Shown here piece by piece: positions 1 through 10,427 of a stretch of DNA of 64,000 nucleotides (its first letter is position 1; every line of letters starts with the position of its first letter). The notes beneath the pieces were generated by a model. The model saw nothing but the letters and a program-made list of their open reading frames with translations, did not search any database and was not told where the DNA came from. Origin of the DNA: Stenotrophomonas sp. HITSZ_GD (GTDB taxonomy: Bacteria > Pseudomonadota > Gammaproteobacteria > Xanthomonadales > Xanthomonadaceae). The position numbers were made by a program, and so were the translations under genes. The stretch is taken from the NCBI RefSeq assembly GCF_029543105.1, contig NZ_JARQXB010000002.1, forward strand, positions 62,001-126,000. The letters run 5' to 3'.

Positions 1-2365
1 TGTCCCCATCGCGGTTGGTGACATCGCTGACCAGCCAGCGGTACTGGTCGCCCGACATCGCCATGGGCCCGGCCGAGAGCAGCAGCGGGTATTGCTCGCC
101 GGTCACCTCGGAGATCAGCGTGGCGTTGAGCCGCTGCATCGGCGCCAGCCCGGCCGCGCCTTCGGTGCGGTCCGCCTCGTGGCGGTTGTAGCGTGCGATC
201 TGGTCGTCGATCAGGCCGATGTCGCGGGTGAGGTCGTAATCAGGCAACTGCGGCGCCTTGGCGTGCAGCTCGTCCAGTTCCTTCTGCTTGTCGGCGCGGC
301 TGGCCTTCAACACGTCCAGCGCAGAGCCTTCGAAGCGCAGCTTCGCCTGCCTGAGCAGTTCGCGCAGGTAGGCCGCCTTGCCGGGCGCGCCTTCCTTGTC
401 GGCCAGGTCGATCTGCGCCTGGAGTTCGGCCAGCTGCGCGCCGGGCTCGTCGAGCGCCTCGTCCACCGCGGTTTCCATCGGCGCCACTTCGGTGATGCGC
501 GAGGCCACCGAGGGCGGGCGGATGATCGGCTGGCCGTGGGTGTCCTCGTGGACCGCCGGGGTGGTGATGGCGCGGACCAGGTAGATGCCTTTCTTCTTCA
601 GCGGTACTTCCTGCTGCTGGCGCGGGCCGGCGAACAGGTCGGCGACCCAGCCGGCGATCGCGCCGAGCGTGGTGATCAGCAACGACGCGGGCGTCATCTC
701 CAGCGCCAGGCGGTTGGCGGCCAGGTTGGAGAAGCGCTCGCCGGTGGTGTCGCCCTGCGGGTTGCGGGTGCCACGCGCGGCGCGGCGCGTGTCGTCGAGC
801 CAGTCGCCGAAGGCGCGCTTGAACTCGTGGTTGGCGCCGCCCATGCCGGTGACGTCCTTGCCGCTGCCCACCGCGGAGGACTTCAGGCGCTCCAGCCGCG
901 CCTCGTAGCTCATGCCGCTTTCGTCCACCTTCTCGCCGCGCGCCTCGGCCGTCTCCTTGGCCGCCTGTTCCTCGGCGTAGCGGGTGATGTCGAACGATTC
1001 CCAGCGGTAGTGGATGGTTTCGCCGACCTGGGAAATGGCCTGCGACATCACGCTGTAGTTGCCGTTGGCGCCCCAGTCGATGGTGGCCGAGTAGGTCGGA
1101 TTGGCATTGACGGGGACCAGCTTCGGCCCGGTGACGCTCACCGGCCACGGCGGCGCGTTCGGCGGCTGGCCATCCGGCCGGCCTTCGACCGGGCTGGCGT
1201 ACATGCCCTTGCCGCCGGCCCCGTTGGCGCTGCCGCCACTGCTGGGATAGGTGGGCACGAAGTAGATCACCAGCGGGTTCATCACGCTGGTGGCGCGCTG
1301 GCGGAACGCACCGGGGTCCTCGAGGATCGAGGTGAGGTCCATGATCGGCAGCGCCTTGGGCGCGGCGGCGGCGCCTTCCTTCTTGGCGTCCTCGTTGGCC
1401 TGCTTGCGCTCCTCGGCGGTGAGGTCGCGCGAGACGACGGCGCTGTTGGTCGGCTCGACGTCGATGTGCTCTTCGGCGCGGTCGATGGTGATCGCGCGCA
1501 TCGCCGCGCCGACGTGGACGTAGATGCCCGGGGTGAACTTCAGCCCCGGCACCTTCTTGAAGTTGAGCTTGCCGCCGATCGCCTTGCCGGTGCCGTCGTA
1601 GACCTTGAGGAACTTCGGATGCAGGCCGACGTAGATGCGCTGACGCAGTTCCTGGTGGCGGAAGTTCAGTTGATGGGTGGCCATGAAGGCCGCCGCATCG
1701 TCCATGCCGGCGGCGTGGATCTGCAGGCGTGTCCAGTCCGGGCCGTTGTCGTCCTGCTTGTCGCCTTCCTTCTTCGGCGCGGCGGCGGCGCCGGCCTTGG
1801 GCTTGCGCCGAAGCACCGGCGCACTGCCGCGGTCCTGCGCGACATGAGCCAGCTCGTGGGCGATCAGCTGGCGGCCTTCGTCGCGGTGCGGCGCGTAGCG
1901 GCCTTCGCCGAAGGCCACGTGCGCGCCCAGGGTGTAGGCCTGCGCGTCGAGGTCGCGCGTGGCCTGCGCGGCCAGGCTGTCGTGGTGCACGCGCACGTGG
2001 CCGAGCGGGGTGCCCAGGCGCGCTTCCATGTCCTGGCGCAGTTCGGCATCGAGCGGATGGCCCGGCGTGTCCAGCGAGCGCGCCAGCGAAGGGGGCGGCG
2101 CGATGCGCAGCGGCGCACTCGCCGAGGGGCCGGCCGGCGGCAGGGCGGCGCCGTGGCCGCCGCCGGCAGCGTAGGCGTCGGCGAAGCGATCCGCTTCGTG
2201 TTCGCGGGGGTCGTCCATCGCGCCGAGCGCCAGCGTGTTCTGCGCCGCGCACGCCGCGCAGCGGCTTTCGCCCAGCGTGTGGTTGCCACAGGCGCAGCGC
2301 GAGGCGGCGGCAGCCTCCGGCGGGCGCACGAGCGTGCTGTCGAGCTGGCGTGCCGGCTCGCTCAT
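1..2365 (-). CDS. eCIS DUF4157 (eCIS-core) protein, C-terminus beyond left edge
   Basis: At least 788 codons are open from the ATG at 2365 to the window edge, so the protein is partial. A Cys cluster at about residues 24-39 (C-x-C then C-x2-C) is followed by the DPREHEADR motif that typically opens a DUF4157 region. A zinc-peptidase-like HELAH (HExxH) motif lies at about residues 170-174. DUF4157 is the characteristic accessory domain of extracellular contractile injection systems and occurs on putative effectors or release factors; its biochemical role is not settled. The remaining ~600 residues show nothing I recognise. The start overlaps the stop of the 82-aa gene (ATGA), so it is translated as part of the injection-system operon. 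Longer antisense frames here are composition artefacts. Confidence 0.85.
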   Translation of the reverse strand, partial: MSEPARQLDSTLVRPPEAAAASRCACGNHTLGESRCAACAAQNTLALGAMDDPREHEADRFADAYAAGGGHGAALPPAGPSASAPLRIAPPPSLARSLDTPGHPLDAELRQDMEARLGTPLGHVRVHHDSLAAQATRDLDAQAYTLGAHVAFGEGRYAPHRDEGRQLIAHELAHVAQDRGSAPVLRRKPKAGAAAAPKKEGDKQDDNGPDWTRLQIHAAGMDDAAAFMATHQLNFRHQELRQRIYVGLHPKFLKVYDGTGKAIGGKLNFKKVPGLKFTPGIYVHVGAAMRAITIDRAEEHIDVEPTNSAVVSRDLTAEERKQANEDAKKEGAAAAPKALPIMDLTSILEDPGAFRQRATSVMNPLVIYFVPTYPSSGGSANGAGGKGMYASPVEGRPDGQPPNAPPWPVSVTGPKLVPVNANPTYSATIDWGANGNYSVMSQAISQVGETIHYRWESFDITRYAEEQAAKETAEARGEKVDESGMSYEARLERLKSSAVGSGKDVTGMGGANHEFKRAFGDWLDDTRRAARGTRNPQGDTTGERFSNLAANRLALEMTPASLLITTLGAIAGWVADLFAGPRQQQEVPLKKKGIYLVRAITTPAVHEDTHGQPIIRPPSVASRITEVAPMETAVDEALDEPGAQLAELQAQIDLADKEGAPGKAAYLRELLRQAKLRFEGSALDVLKASRADKQKELDELHAKAPQLPDYDLTRDIGLIDDQIARYNRHEADRTEGAAGLAPMQRLNATLISEVTGEQYPLLLSAGPMAMSGDQYRWLVSDVTNRDGD

Positions 2366-2606
2366 GGCCGCAGGCACCCGTGCAGCGAAGTGGCCACGGC
2401 CTGCGCGCCGTCCTCGGCGCGGGTCTGGCGGGTCAAGGTGACGGGCGCCGCGCTGCGTGCTTCCTGCGCGAAGGCTTGCGGCGCCAGGGGGCGGCGCGCG
2501 AGCAGGTCGCCGAGCTGCCGCTCCAGTTCGGCATGGAAGCGCTGGCGCTGGCCGGCGCCGAGATCGACGCCATGCAGCACCACGCGTTCGATGCGCAGGC
2601 GCGTAC

Positions 2607-2610
<4 letters not shown>
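2362..2610 (-). CDS. small eCIS operon protein, 82 aa
   Basis: A short basic protein of 82 residues (MSTRLRIERVVLHGVDL at the N-terminus) with Arg/Gln/Glu-rich, probably helical sequence and no Cys. It is tied by ATGA overlaps to both neighbours, the AAA+ ATPase upstream and the DUF4157 gene downstream. That makes it a genuine member of the operon despite its size. No family is recognised. Its position suggests an adaptor or chaperone for the DUF4157 protein; this is inference only. Confidence 0.7.
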
Positions 2611-4643
<2,033 letters not shown>

Positions 4644-4650
4644 GGTCGCC

Positions 4651-5934
4651 TCAGTCCAGCTGCACGGTCTGTTGCGGATCGAACTGCGGCACGCCATCCA
4701 CCAGGCGCACCGGCAGGCTGTCCACGCCCTCCACGCGCAACGCGAGCGGATGCGTGCCGGCCACGGCCAGCGCGGCCGGCACCACCACGGTGACCGCGCT
4801 GGGCTGCGTGTCGTCGGCGGGGGTATCCACGTGGCCTGGCGCGATGTCCTGCGTGCCGAACAGCACGCGCACGCCGGCATGCTGCGAAGGCAGCAGGCGC
4901 GGGCGGCATTCGAAGCTCAGCGCGAGGTCGCTGCCGGCGGTGCCGGTGAGCGGCGCGACGCTGATGCGCGGCGCCAGCATCCAGGGCAGCGGCGCACTGA
5001 GCAGGTCCGGTCCCTCCGCGCGGGGCGTGCGCAGGCGCAGCGTGTACAGGCCCGGCGCCCACGCGGCGATCGCGCCGGCATCGGTGTCGGCCGGCAACTG
5101 CACGCGCCAGCGGCGCGGGCCATCGGCGAGCAGCGGCAGCGACTGCCGCGTGCCCGCCTGCGCCGGTTCGAACCACAGCTCGGTGCCTTCGCCGACGCCC
5201 TCGGCGTCCACCTGCAGCACGTCGCCCAGGCGGCCGCCACGCAGCGCGGGCAGGGTGAGGTTGGAAAGCGCGCGTAACAGGGGCGGCACCGCGGCCACCG
5301 CACGCGGGCCGCGGTCGTCCGGGCCACGCCGCAGCACCGGCAGCGCGGCCCGCACGGCGGCATCGGACTGGATCAGCACGACCGACACCTGGTAGGCCAT
5401 CGAGGGCCGCAGGTGCGCCTGCGCGGCGGTCCACAGCTTGGAGAGTTCCTCCACGCCGAGGTATTGCGGGGTGATCTTCAGCCACTCGACCTGGTCGGCA
5501 AGGCTCTCGGCCGGGAACGCCCCGAACGGCGAGGCCGGCGGGCCGAGCACCTCGCGCAGCCGCGCGCGGTCGAGCATCGGAGTTTCGTGCAGCGCCTGCA
5601 TGCCCAGGCCGAGCAGCGCGTCGCCATTCAATTCCTGGTTGGCGAACGCGCACAGCAGGTAGTGCAGGTCCAGCGCCAGCGGCGAGTTGGCGGTGCGCTG
5701 GCCGCTGCCATCGCGCGTGGGCAGGCCGCTGTTGCGCCAGCCGCCGTTGGCACTGACCTGGTACAGGAACAGGTTGATCTGGTTGGGCTCGTTGTCGCCG
5801 GTGGCGATGCGGTCCAGCGGCAGCGCGGTCACGCCGACGCTGCCGATGGCCGACAGGTCCAGGCCGTCGAGGTGGCGGTCGACCACATCCTTCAGCGCGG
5901 CGGTGACACCGGCGATGGCCAGCGCGTTGCTCAT
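4651..5934 (-). CDS. eCIS DUF4255 protein (Pvc16/Afp16-like tail cap)
   Basis: 427 aa. The N-terminal ~190 residues match the DUF4255/Pvc16_N pattern: a small-residue-rich helix, then a region with NQINLFLYQV, HYLLCAFANQ and a later YQVSVVLIQ strand. In Afp and PVC particles the homologue ends the tube and sheath and sets tail length. The C-terminal ~230 residues look like beta-rich Ig-type modules (repeated Pro/Leu/Val strands), an extension not needed for the cap fold. The ATG overlaps the stop of the Pro/Ala-rich gene (TCA/CAT at 5931-5934), so translation is coupled. Confidence 0.88.
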   Translation of the reverse strand: MSNALAIAGVTAALKDVVDRHLDGLDLSAIGSVGVTALPLDRIATGDNEPNQINLFLYQVSANGGWRNSGLPTRDGSGQRTANSPLALDLHYLLCAFANQELNGDALLGLGMQALHETPMLDRARLREVLGPPASPFGAFPAESLADQVEWLKITPQYLGVEELSKLWTAAQAHLRPSMAYQVSVVLIQSDAAVRAALPVLRRGPDDRGPRAVAAVPPLLRALSNLTLPALRGGRLGDVLQVDAEGVGEGTELWFEPAQAGTRQSLPLLADGPRRWRVQLPADTDAGAIAAWAPGLYTLRLRTPRAEGPDLLSAPLPWMLAPRISVAPLTGTAGSDLALSFECRPRLLPSQHAGVRVLFGTQDIAPGHVDTPADDTQPSAVTVVVPAALAVAGTHPLALRVEGVDSLPVRLVDGVPQFDPQQTVQLD

Positions 5935-6707
5935 CGCGGCCCTCCGTGGCGTTCTCGCAGGTAGGCGTCGAGGCTGGGGAGCGGCGCGGCGGTGGTGCGC
6001 GTGCGCGGCGCGGGCGTGGGGCTGGCCGGCGCATGGGCGCGGATCTCCACGCTGCCGATGCTCACCTGGACGGGCGTTTCCGCCGGTGCGGGCAGCGCGG
6101 CGCGGCGTGCAGGGTGGGCGACCGGGGCGGTGGCGCGCTGCGCCTGCGGCAGGCGGGGCGGCAGCGGCAGGGCGGCGGCCGGCAGCGACGGGGCGAGAGG
6201 TGCCGGCGAGGGACGCGACGCGGGCGGTGCCATCGCGGCGGCCTCCCTGCGCGGCGCCTCGCGCCGGGCCGGCCCGATCGCCTCCGGCGATGCATCGTGC
6301 TGGCGACGCGGCGCGTCGGTAGCCGGCGAAGACGCGGGCGCGGTATCGCGTGCGATGACGCGCGCGACGGACGCGAGCGGCTCGCGCACCGGGGCGCGCA
6401 GCGTGGGGGGCGTGGGCAGCGGCGCGGCGGACGAGGCCACCGGCGGTTCCGCCGGGCCGCGCTCAGCGTCACCGTGCGAGCGCACCGTGGGCGCGGGCGC
6501 GGGCGATGGCGGCGCCGCGTGGTGGTGAATCTCGCGCGTATGCACCACCTGGGCCGGGCCCAATGGCGAGGCCACCGCGAGCGGCAACGCCTCGGGCATC
6601 GGCGCGGGCGCCGGCTCGCGCGCTTCGAACAGGCTGGGCCGGAGCCGGCGCAGCGGCGCGAGCGTGGCGTCGTGGCGGGTCAGCACGCGATGCAGGAAGC
6701 CGCTCAT
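5931..6707 (-). CDS. Pro/Ala-rich eCIS operon protein, probably disordered
   Basis: 258 aa, dominated by Pro, Ala, Arg and Ser between residues ~40 and 215, so most of it is likely disordered. A short ordered-looking segment near the C-terminus (VQVSIGSVEIRAHAP) and the end (LDAYLRERHGG) resemble the conserved tail of small uncharacterised proteins found at this position in eCIS loci. The low-complexity stretch is why several long shadow frames exist on the other strand. ATGA overlaps join it to the genes on both sides. A linker or scaffold role in the baseplate is a guess. Confidence 0.75.
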   Translation of the reverse strand: MSGFLHRVLTRHDATLAPLRRLRPSLFEAREPAPAPMPEALPLAVASPLGPAQVVHTREIHHHAAPPSPAPAPTVRSHGDAERGPAEPPVASSAAPLPTPPTLRAPVREPLASVARVIARDTAPASSPATDAPRRQHDASPEAIGPARREAPRREAAAMAPPASRPSPAPLAPSLPAAALPLPPRLPQAQRATAPVAHPARRAALPAPAETPVQVSIGSVEIRAHAPASPTPAPRTRTTAAPLPSLDAYLRERHGGPR

Positions 6708-7468
6708 GGCGTCACCAGGTCGAGGTAGAAGCGCCGCCGCACGGGGCTCAGCGCGAGGATGTCGCGCTCGCGCCAGCCGTAGCCGCGCGCGAGCTGGTGC
6801 ACTTCGGCCAGCAGGTCCTGCGCCCAGTCGTCGAACGCCTCCCACAGGTAGGCCCCGATGTCGAAAACCGCCGACCACTGCGTGGCACAGGCGGGGCAGC
6901 ACACGTCCAGCCGCAGGTCGGCGAGGGGATCGTGCGCGGCCATGCGTTCTTCCAACCGCGCGACCAGCGCCGGCGGCAGCTCGGCCACGTCGGCGGGGCG
7001 GCCCGCGCGGCGCGCGTCGAGCACGCAGCGGTGCAACAGGGCAGCGACCAGCACGGCCGGGTCGGCGTCGTGTTCGTCCAGCGCCATCACGTCGGCGCTG
7101 CTGGGCAGCCGGAACGCGATGTCCCATTCCTGCTCCCGCCATTGCAGCGCTTCGCCGCGCGCCGGGGGCGTGGCGTCGCCGGAGAAGAACTGCGTGCAGT
7201 CGAACTGCGATTCGAGCGCCTCGCCGCAAGCCGGGCAGTGCGTGAGCGTCTGCAGGCGCGGGCCGAACAGCGCGGCGTGCAGGCGGAACAGCGCCGCATC
7301 GCGCTCGCCGATCGGCGCGGCCGGCCACGCCTGCGGCTCGGGCTGCGGCCACACCGCCTGCAGCAGGCCGACGGCACGGGCATCGGCGCCGGCGCCATGC
7401 AACTGCTCCCACGCACGCAGCAGCGTGCGTTGGAAGCGGGCATCGGTGGGGGCGGCGGGCGCGCTCAT
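6704..7468 (-). CDS. eCIS zinc-ribbon baseplate-type protein (T4 gp26-like)
   Basis: 254 aa. Two Cys pairs, CPAC near residue 77 and CCPAC near residue 189, could form a zinc ribbon. The C-terminal part (YGWRERDILALSPVRRRFYLDLV) matches the pattern of the T4 baseplate hub assembly chaperone family seen in eCIS clusters between the tube and DUF4255 genes. The likely role is assembly of the baseplate hub on the tube. The start is 6 bp downstream of the tube gene stop and the stop overlaps the next start. Confidence 0.78.
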   Translation of the reverse strand: MSAPAAPTDARFQRTLLRAWEQLHGAGADARAVGLLQAVWPQPEPQAWPAAPIGERDAALFRLHAALFGPRLQTLTHCPACGEALESQFDCTQFFSGDATPPARGEALQWREQEWDIAFRLPSSADVMALDEHDADPAVLVAALLHRCVLDARRAGRPADVAELPPALVARLEERMAAHDPLADLRLDVCCPACATQWSAVFDIGAYLWEAFDDWAQDLLAEVHQLARGYGWRERDILALSPVRRRFYLDLVTP

Positions 7469-7474
7469 GCGGGC

Positions 7475-7999
7475 TTACGCCGGCTCGGTGAAGCTGGGTT
7501 CGGCCGGCTCCACGACATCCACGTCGCGCTCCCAGCCTTCGTTTTCCAGCTTGATGTGCTGGATCGCCACCGCGTTCGCGTTGGCGTCCAGGTCCGGCAG
7601 CGCCTGGTACTCGGACACCCAGCAGCGGAACACGCGGTAGGCGATGGCCAGCTGGCCGGCCTCGTTGTAGACCTCGATGATGAGGTCCTTGCGGAAGTCC
7701 TTCAGCGAGGTCTCCGAACCCAGCCCGGCGCCGAAGTTCCAGACCTTGTTCGCCCACTGCTCGAACTCCTTGTCGTGGGTGACGCCGCGCTCCAGGGTGA
7801 TCGGTTCGCACTTGGTGCGGCCGGGCGACTTGCGCGCGATGCTCGGGTCGCCGCCTTCGCGGTGTTCGACCACTTCGGTGCTGCGCTTGAGCGCGCCGAC
7901 CTTGCTGATGCCGGCGACGTACTTGTTGTCCCATTTGACGCGGAACTTGAAGTTCTTGTACGGATCGAAACGCTGCGCGTTGACGGTGAACTGGGCCAT
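7475..7999 (-). CDS. eCIS inner tube protein (T4 gp19-like)
   Basis: 174 aa, the usual size for a tail tube protomer. The N-terminal DPYKNFKFRVKW, the central GGDPS...KSPG loop, ITLERGVTHDKEFEQW and RCWVSEYQALPDLDANAN are typical of gp19/Afp1-type tube subunits. Hexameric rings of this protein would form the channel inside the sheath. It follows the sheath gene by 25 bp with a purine-rich site upstream. Only this one tube gene is visible here, whereas Afp and PVC clusters carry two or three paralogues. Confidence 0.93.
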   Translation of the reverse strand: MAQFTVNAQRFDPYKNFKFRVKWDNKYVAGISKVGALKRSTEVVEHREGGDPSIARKSPGRTKCEPITLERGVTHDKEFEQWANKVWNFGAGLGSETSLKDFRKDLIIEVYNEAGQLAIAYRVFRCWVSEYQALPDLDANANAVAIQHIKLENEGWERDVDVVEPAEPSFTEPA

Positions 8000-8024
8000 G
8001 GAAGTGCTCCGGTGGTGAGGGGGA

Positions 8025-9929
8025 TCAGGTTTCGATCGCGCCGGCGATCTGCTGCAGCTTCAGCACCACGAACTCGGCCGGCTTGAGCGGGGCGAAACCG
8101 ACCACGACGTTCACCACGCCCAGGTTGATGTCGTTCTGCGCGGTGGTGTCCTTGTCGCAACGCACGAAGTAGGCATCGCGCGGCGAACTGCCCTGGAAAG
8201 CGCCCTGGCGGAACAGGTTGTGCATGAAGGCGCCGACGTTGAGGCGGATCTGCGCCCACAGCGGTTCGTCGTTGGGCTCGAACACCACCCACTTCAGGCC
8301 GCGGAACAGGCTTTCCTCGATGAACAGCGCCGTGCGCCGCACCGGCACGTACTTGTATTCGTCGGCGAGCTGGTCGGCGCCGCGCAGCGTGCGCGCGCCC
8401 CACACCACGCGGCCGCTGGCCGGCATCGCGCGCAGGCAGTTGATGCCCAGTGGGTTGAGTTCGCCGTTCTCGGCATCGGTAAGCGGCACGGAGAGCTGCG
8501 GCACGCCGACCAGGCCGGCATCCAGGCCGGCGGGCGCCTTCCACACGCCGCGCTGGGTGTCGGTGCGCGCGAACACGCCGGCCACCGCGCCGCAGGCGGC
8601 GAAGGTTTCCAGCGCGTTGTTGCGCAGCAGGTTGGGCTGGCGCAGGCGCGGGAAGAACAGCGCGGCGTTGCGGCTGCGCGGGTCGGCGAATTCGTCCAGG
8701 CCGTCGATGGCCTCGACCTTGCTGTCCCAGCTGCTGGGCGCGTCGATGATGTGGAACGCGCGGCGCTGTTCGCAGTACACGGTGGCGGCGGAGAGCACCA
8801 CCGGCTCGGCGTCGAAGGCCACGCCGTCGTCGCTGCGGTAGGGCGGGATGCACAGCAGGTTGAACAGGTCGGCCTGCTCCAGCGCATAGAGGCCGCGCTT
8901 CTGTGCCAGGCCCAGTTCGGGCAGGAAATCCGTGGCGGCCAGCGCGCCGCCATCGCTGGCGCTGCTGTCGGCGGCGGCGTAGGCGGCCTGCAGGGCGGTG
9001 CGTTTCTCGTCCAGCGCCTGTTTGCTGGCGGCGGTGTCGCCGCCGTCGCGCACGGTCTTGTCATGGGTGCGCTTGGCCTCGGCCACGTCTTCCTCGGCCT
9101 GGCTCACCGCGTCGACACCGTCGCTGACCGTGGCCGGCAACGGCGCCACCGCGCGCGCCAGCCGCGATTCGGCCGCCAGCACGCGGTCCACGCGGCGCGG
9201 GCTTTCCACCACGGTGACGTTGAGCCAGGTTTCGCTGGCCCCGCCGGGGCTGGCGTCGCGCACGGTGAGGTTGAACAGGTCGCCCACCGCCACGCCCAGC
9301 GCGGTGGCGACATCGGCATTGCCCGAGCGGGTCACCGCCGCGCGCAGCTTGCCGCCCCAGCGGCCCTCGCTGGCCGCCTGCAGCGTGAGGCCGCCGGCTT
9401 CCAGCGGCGCGCGCGAGGGTGCCGCCGCGCGGCGTGCCGCGGCCAGTGCGCTGTCCTTGCTGGCGCCGTCGAGCTGCGAGGCCGCGGTGATCGCGTCGGC
9501 CACCGCCTTGGCGGCGGATTGCTCCGGTTCCTCGGTATAGGTGGCCGCCTTCGCGCTGGCGTTGGCGACGACGGTGGCGAGGTCCGCACCGGTGCCGGCG
9601 GCGTCGGCCACCGCGCGGGCGGCGGCTTCGGCGTCGGCACGCGCGCCGTCGTCGCTGTAGCTCGGGTGGAACAGACGCACGACCACCGCCTGGCCGCCGC
9701 CGTTGAGGAAGAAGTCGCGCACCGCGTAGCCGAGCTGGCTGTCCAGCCACAGGCCACCGAAGGTGCGTTCGAAGTCGCCGAAGCTGTTGAGCGTCACCGC
9801 CTCGTTGACCGGACCGCGCAGGGCGCGCCCGACGAAGGCGGTGATCGAGGTGGCGACACCGGTGATGGTGCGCACGCCGCTGGAGACTTCTTCGACGTAG
9901 ACACCGGGGTAGGTGAGGGCAGCGGGCAT
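8025..9929 (-). CDS. eCIS contractile tail sheath protein
   Basis: 634 aa. The N-terminus (YPGVYVEEVSSGVRTITGV, then ITAFVGRALRGPVNEAV) and C-terminus (SLFRGLKWVVFEPNDEPLW, then NLFRQGAFQG and DINLGVVNVVVGFAPLKPAEFVV) are hallmark sheath regions that form the interlocking arms. Between them are two unusual Ala-rich helical stretches at about residues 93-165 and 275-335, the second with coiled-coil-like heptads. These would sit in the surface-exposed variable domain. It is the first structural gene after the 93-aa protein and is the motor of the injection particle. A single sheath gene is visible. Confidence 0.95.
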   Translation of the reverse strand: MPAALTYPGVYVEEVSSGVRTITGVATSITAFVGRALRGPVNEAVTLNSFGDFERTFGGLWLDSQLGYAVRDFFLNGGGQAVVVRLFHPSYSDDGARADAEAAARAVADAAGTGADLATVVANASAKAATYTEEPEQSAAKAVADAITAASQLDGASKDSALAAARRAAAPSRAPLEAGGLTLQAASEGRWGGKLRAAVTRSGNADVATALGVAVGDLFNLTVRDASPGGASETWLNVTVVESPRRVDRVLAAESRLARAVAPLPATVSDGVDAVSQAEEDVAEAKRTHDKTVRDGGDTAASKQALDEKRTALQAAYAAADSSASDGGALAATDFLPELGLAQKRGLYALEQADLFNLLCIPPYRSDDGVAFDAEPVVLSAATVYCEQRRAFHIIDAPSSWDSKVEAIDGLDEFADPRSRNAALFFPRLRQPNLLRNNALETFAACGAVAGVFARTDTQRGVWKAPAGLDAGLVGVPQLSVPLTDAENGELNPLGINCLRAMPASGRVVWGARTLRGADQLADEYKYVPVRRTALFIEESLFRGLKWVVFEPNDEPLWAQIRLNVGAFMHNLFRQGAFQGSSPRDAYFVRCDKDTTAQNDINLGVVNVVVGFAPLKPAEFVVLKLQQIAGAIET

Positions 9930-9947
9930 TTCGGTTCTCCTTGCGGG

Positions 9948-10229
9948 TCAGCGCGGGTCTGGGGAGGCGTCGCCGGGACGGGCAGTCCCCAGCGCGTAGA
10001 GGGCGGTGCCATCGGGAAGCGCGCGTACCTGCAGCTCACCGCGCGCGGCGAGGACTTCCAGCACCCCTTCGATGCGTTCGAGCGCGCGTTCGTAGCGCTG
10101 CTGCGGCAACCACCAACGGGTGATGCCCTGCAGCGTGTCGGCCGCCTGCGGATGCGTGCGCAGGTACGCCAGCACCGCCTCGACGACTTCGGGGTCCGGG
10201 GATTCCTCGTGTGCGGGATGGGGCGTCAT
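9948..10229 (-). CDS. small eCIS leader-gene protein, 93 aa
   Basis: 93 aa, acidic N-terminus, with WWLPQQRYERALERIEGVL in the middle and a winged-helix-like layout (helix, helix, short hairpin RALPDGTALYAL). It is the first gene after the sigma-54 promoter, 19 bp before the sheath gene. A CGGAAG ribosome site lies before its ATG. Small uncharacterised proteins often sit just upstream of the sheath gene in eCIS operons. The function is unknown; a small DNA-binding or assembly factor is possible. Confidence 0.75.
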   Translation of the reverse strand: MTPHPAHEESPDPEVVEAVLAYLRTHPQAADTLQGITRWWLPQQRYERALERIEGVLEVLAARGELQVRALPDGTALYALGTARPGDASPDPR

Positions 10230-10262
10230 GCAGGCGCTTCCGGTAGGTTCACGGAAGCAGAT

Positions 10263-10278
10263 CGCAACAAGCGTGCCA
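10263..10278 (-). promoter_or_regulatory. sigma-54 (-24/-12) promoter of the eCIS operon
   Basis: Read on the minus strand the sequence is TGGCACG-CTTG-TTGC, an exact TGGCACG-N4-TTGC match to the sigma-54 consensus apart from the last W position (G). Transcription would start near 10252, about 22 bases before the ATG of the 93-aa gene. The sigma-54 activator encoded at 10428-11444 fits this promoter class. Confidence 0.85.
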
Positions 10279-10311
10279 GCCTGGCCGCCGCACGGCGCGC
10301 AGCGGCAAAAG

Positions 10312-10349
10312 CCCTGAAAACAAGCACTCCCGCGCGAAGGCGGGAGTGC
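10312..10349 (-). terminator. Rho-independent terminator of the sigma-54 activator gene
   Basis: A perfect 10-bp stem (GCGGGAGTGC pairing across a 6-base loop, 10324-10333 with 10340-10349) is followed on the minus strand by TTGTTTTC. It lies after the activator stop and before the eCIS promoter, so it insulates the two transcription units. Confidence 0.75.
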
Positions 10350-10380
10350 GAGGGCAAGGCGGCTGCGAGTGGAGGTGGGT

Positions 10381-10394
10381 GCGGGCGCGCCCGC
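10381..10394. promoter_or_regulatory. 14-bp palindrome, candidate activator enhancer
   Basis: GCGGGCGCGCCCGC is perfectly self-complementary and lies about 105-115 bp upstream of the -24 element, a usual distance for sigma-54 enhancer sites. In such GC-rich DNA a chance palindrome is possible, so this is only a candidate. Confidence 0.3.
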
Positions 10395-10427
10395 TTTTCG
10401 CCGGCGGCGGGTGCGGGCGGACCCGGC

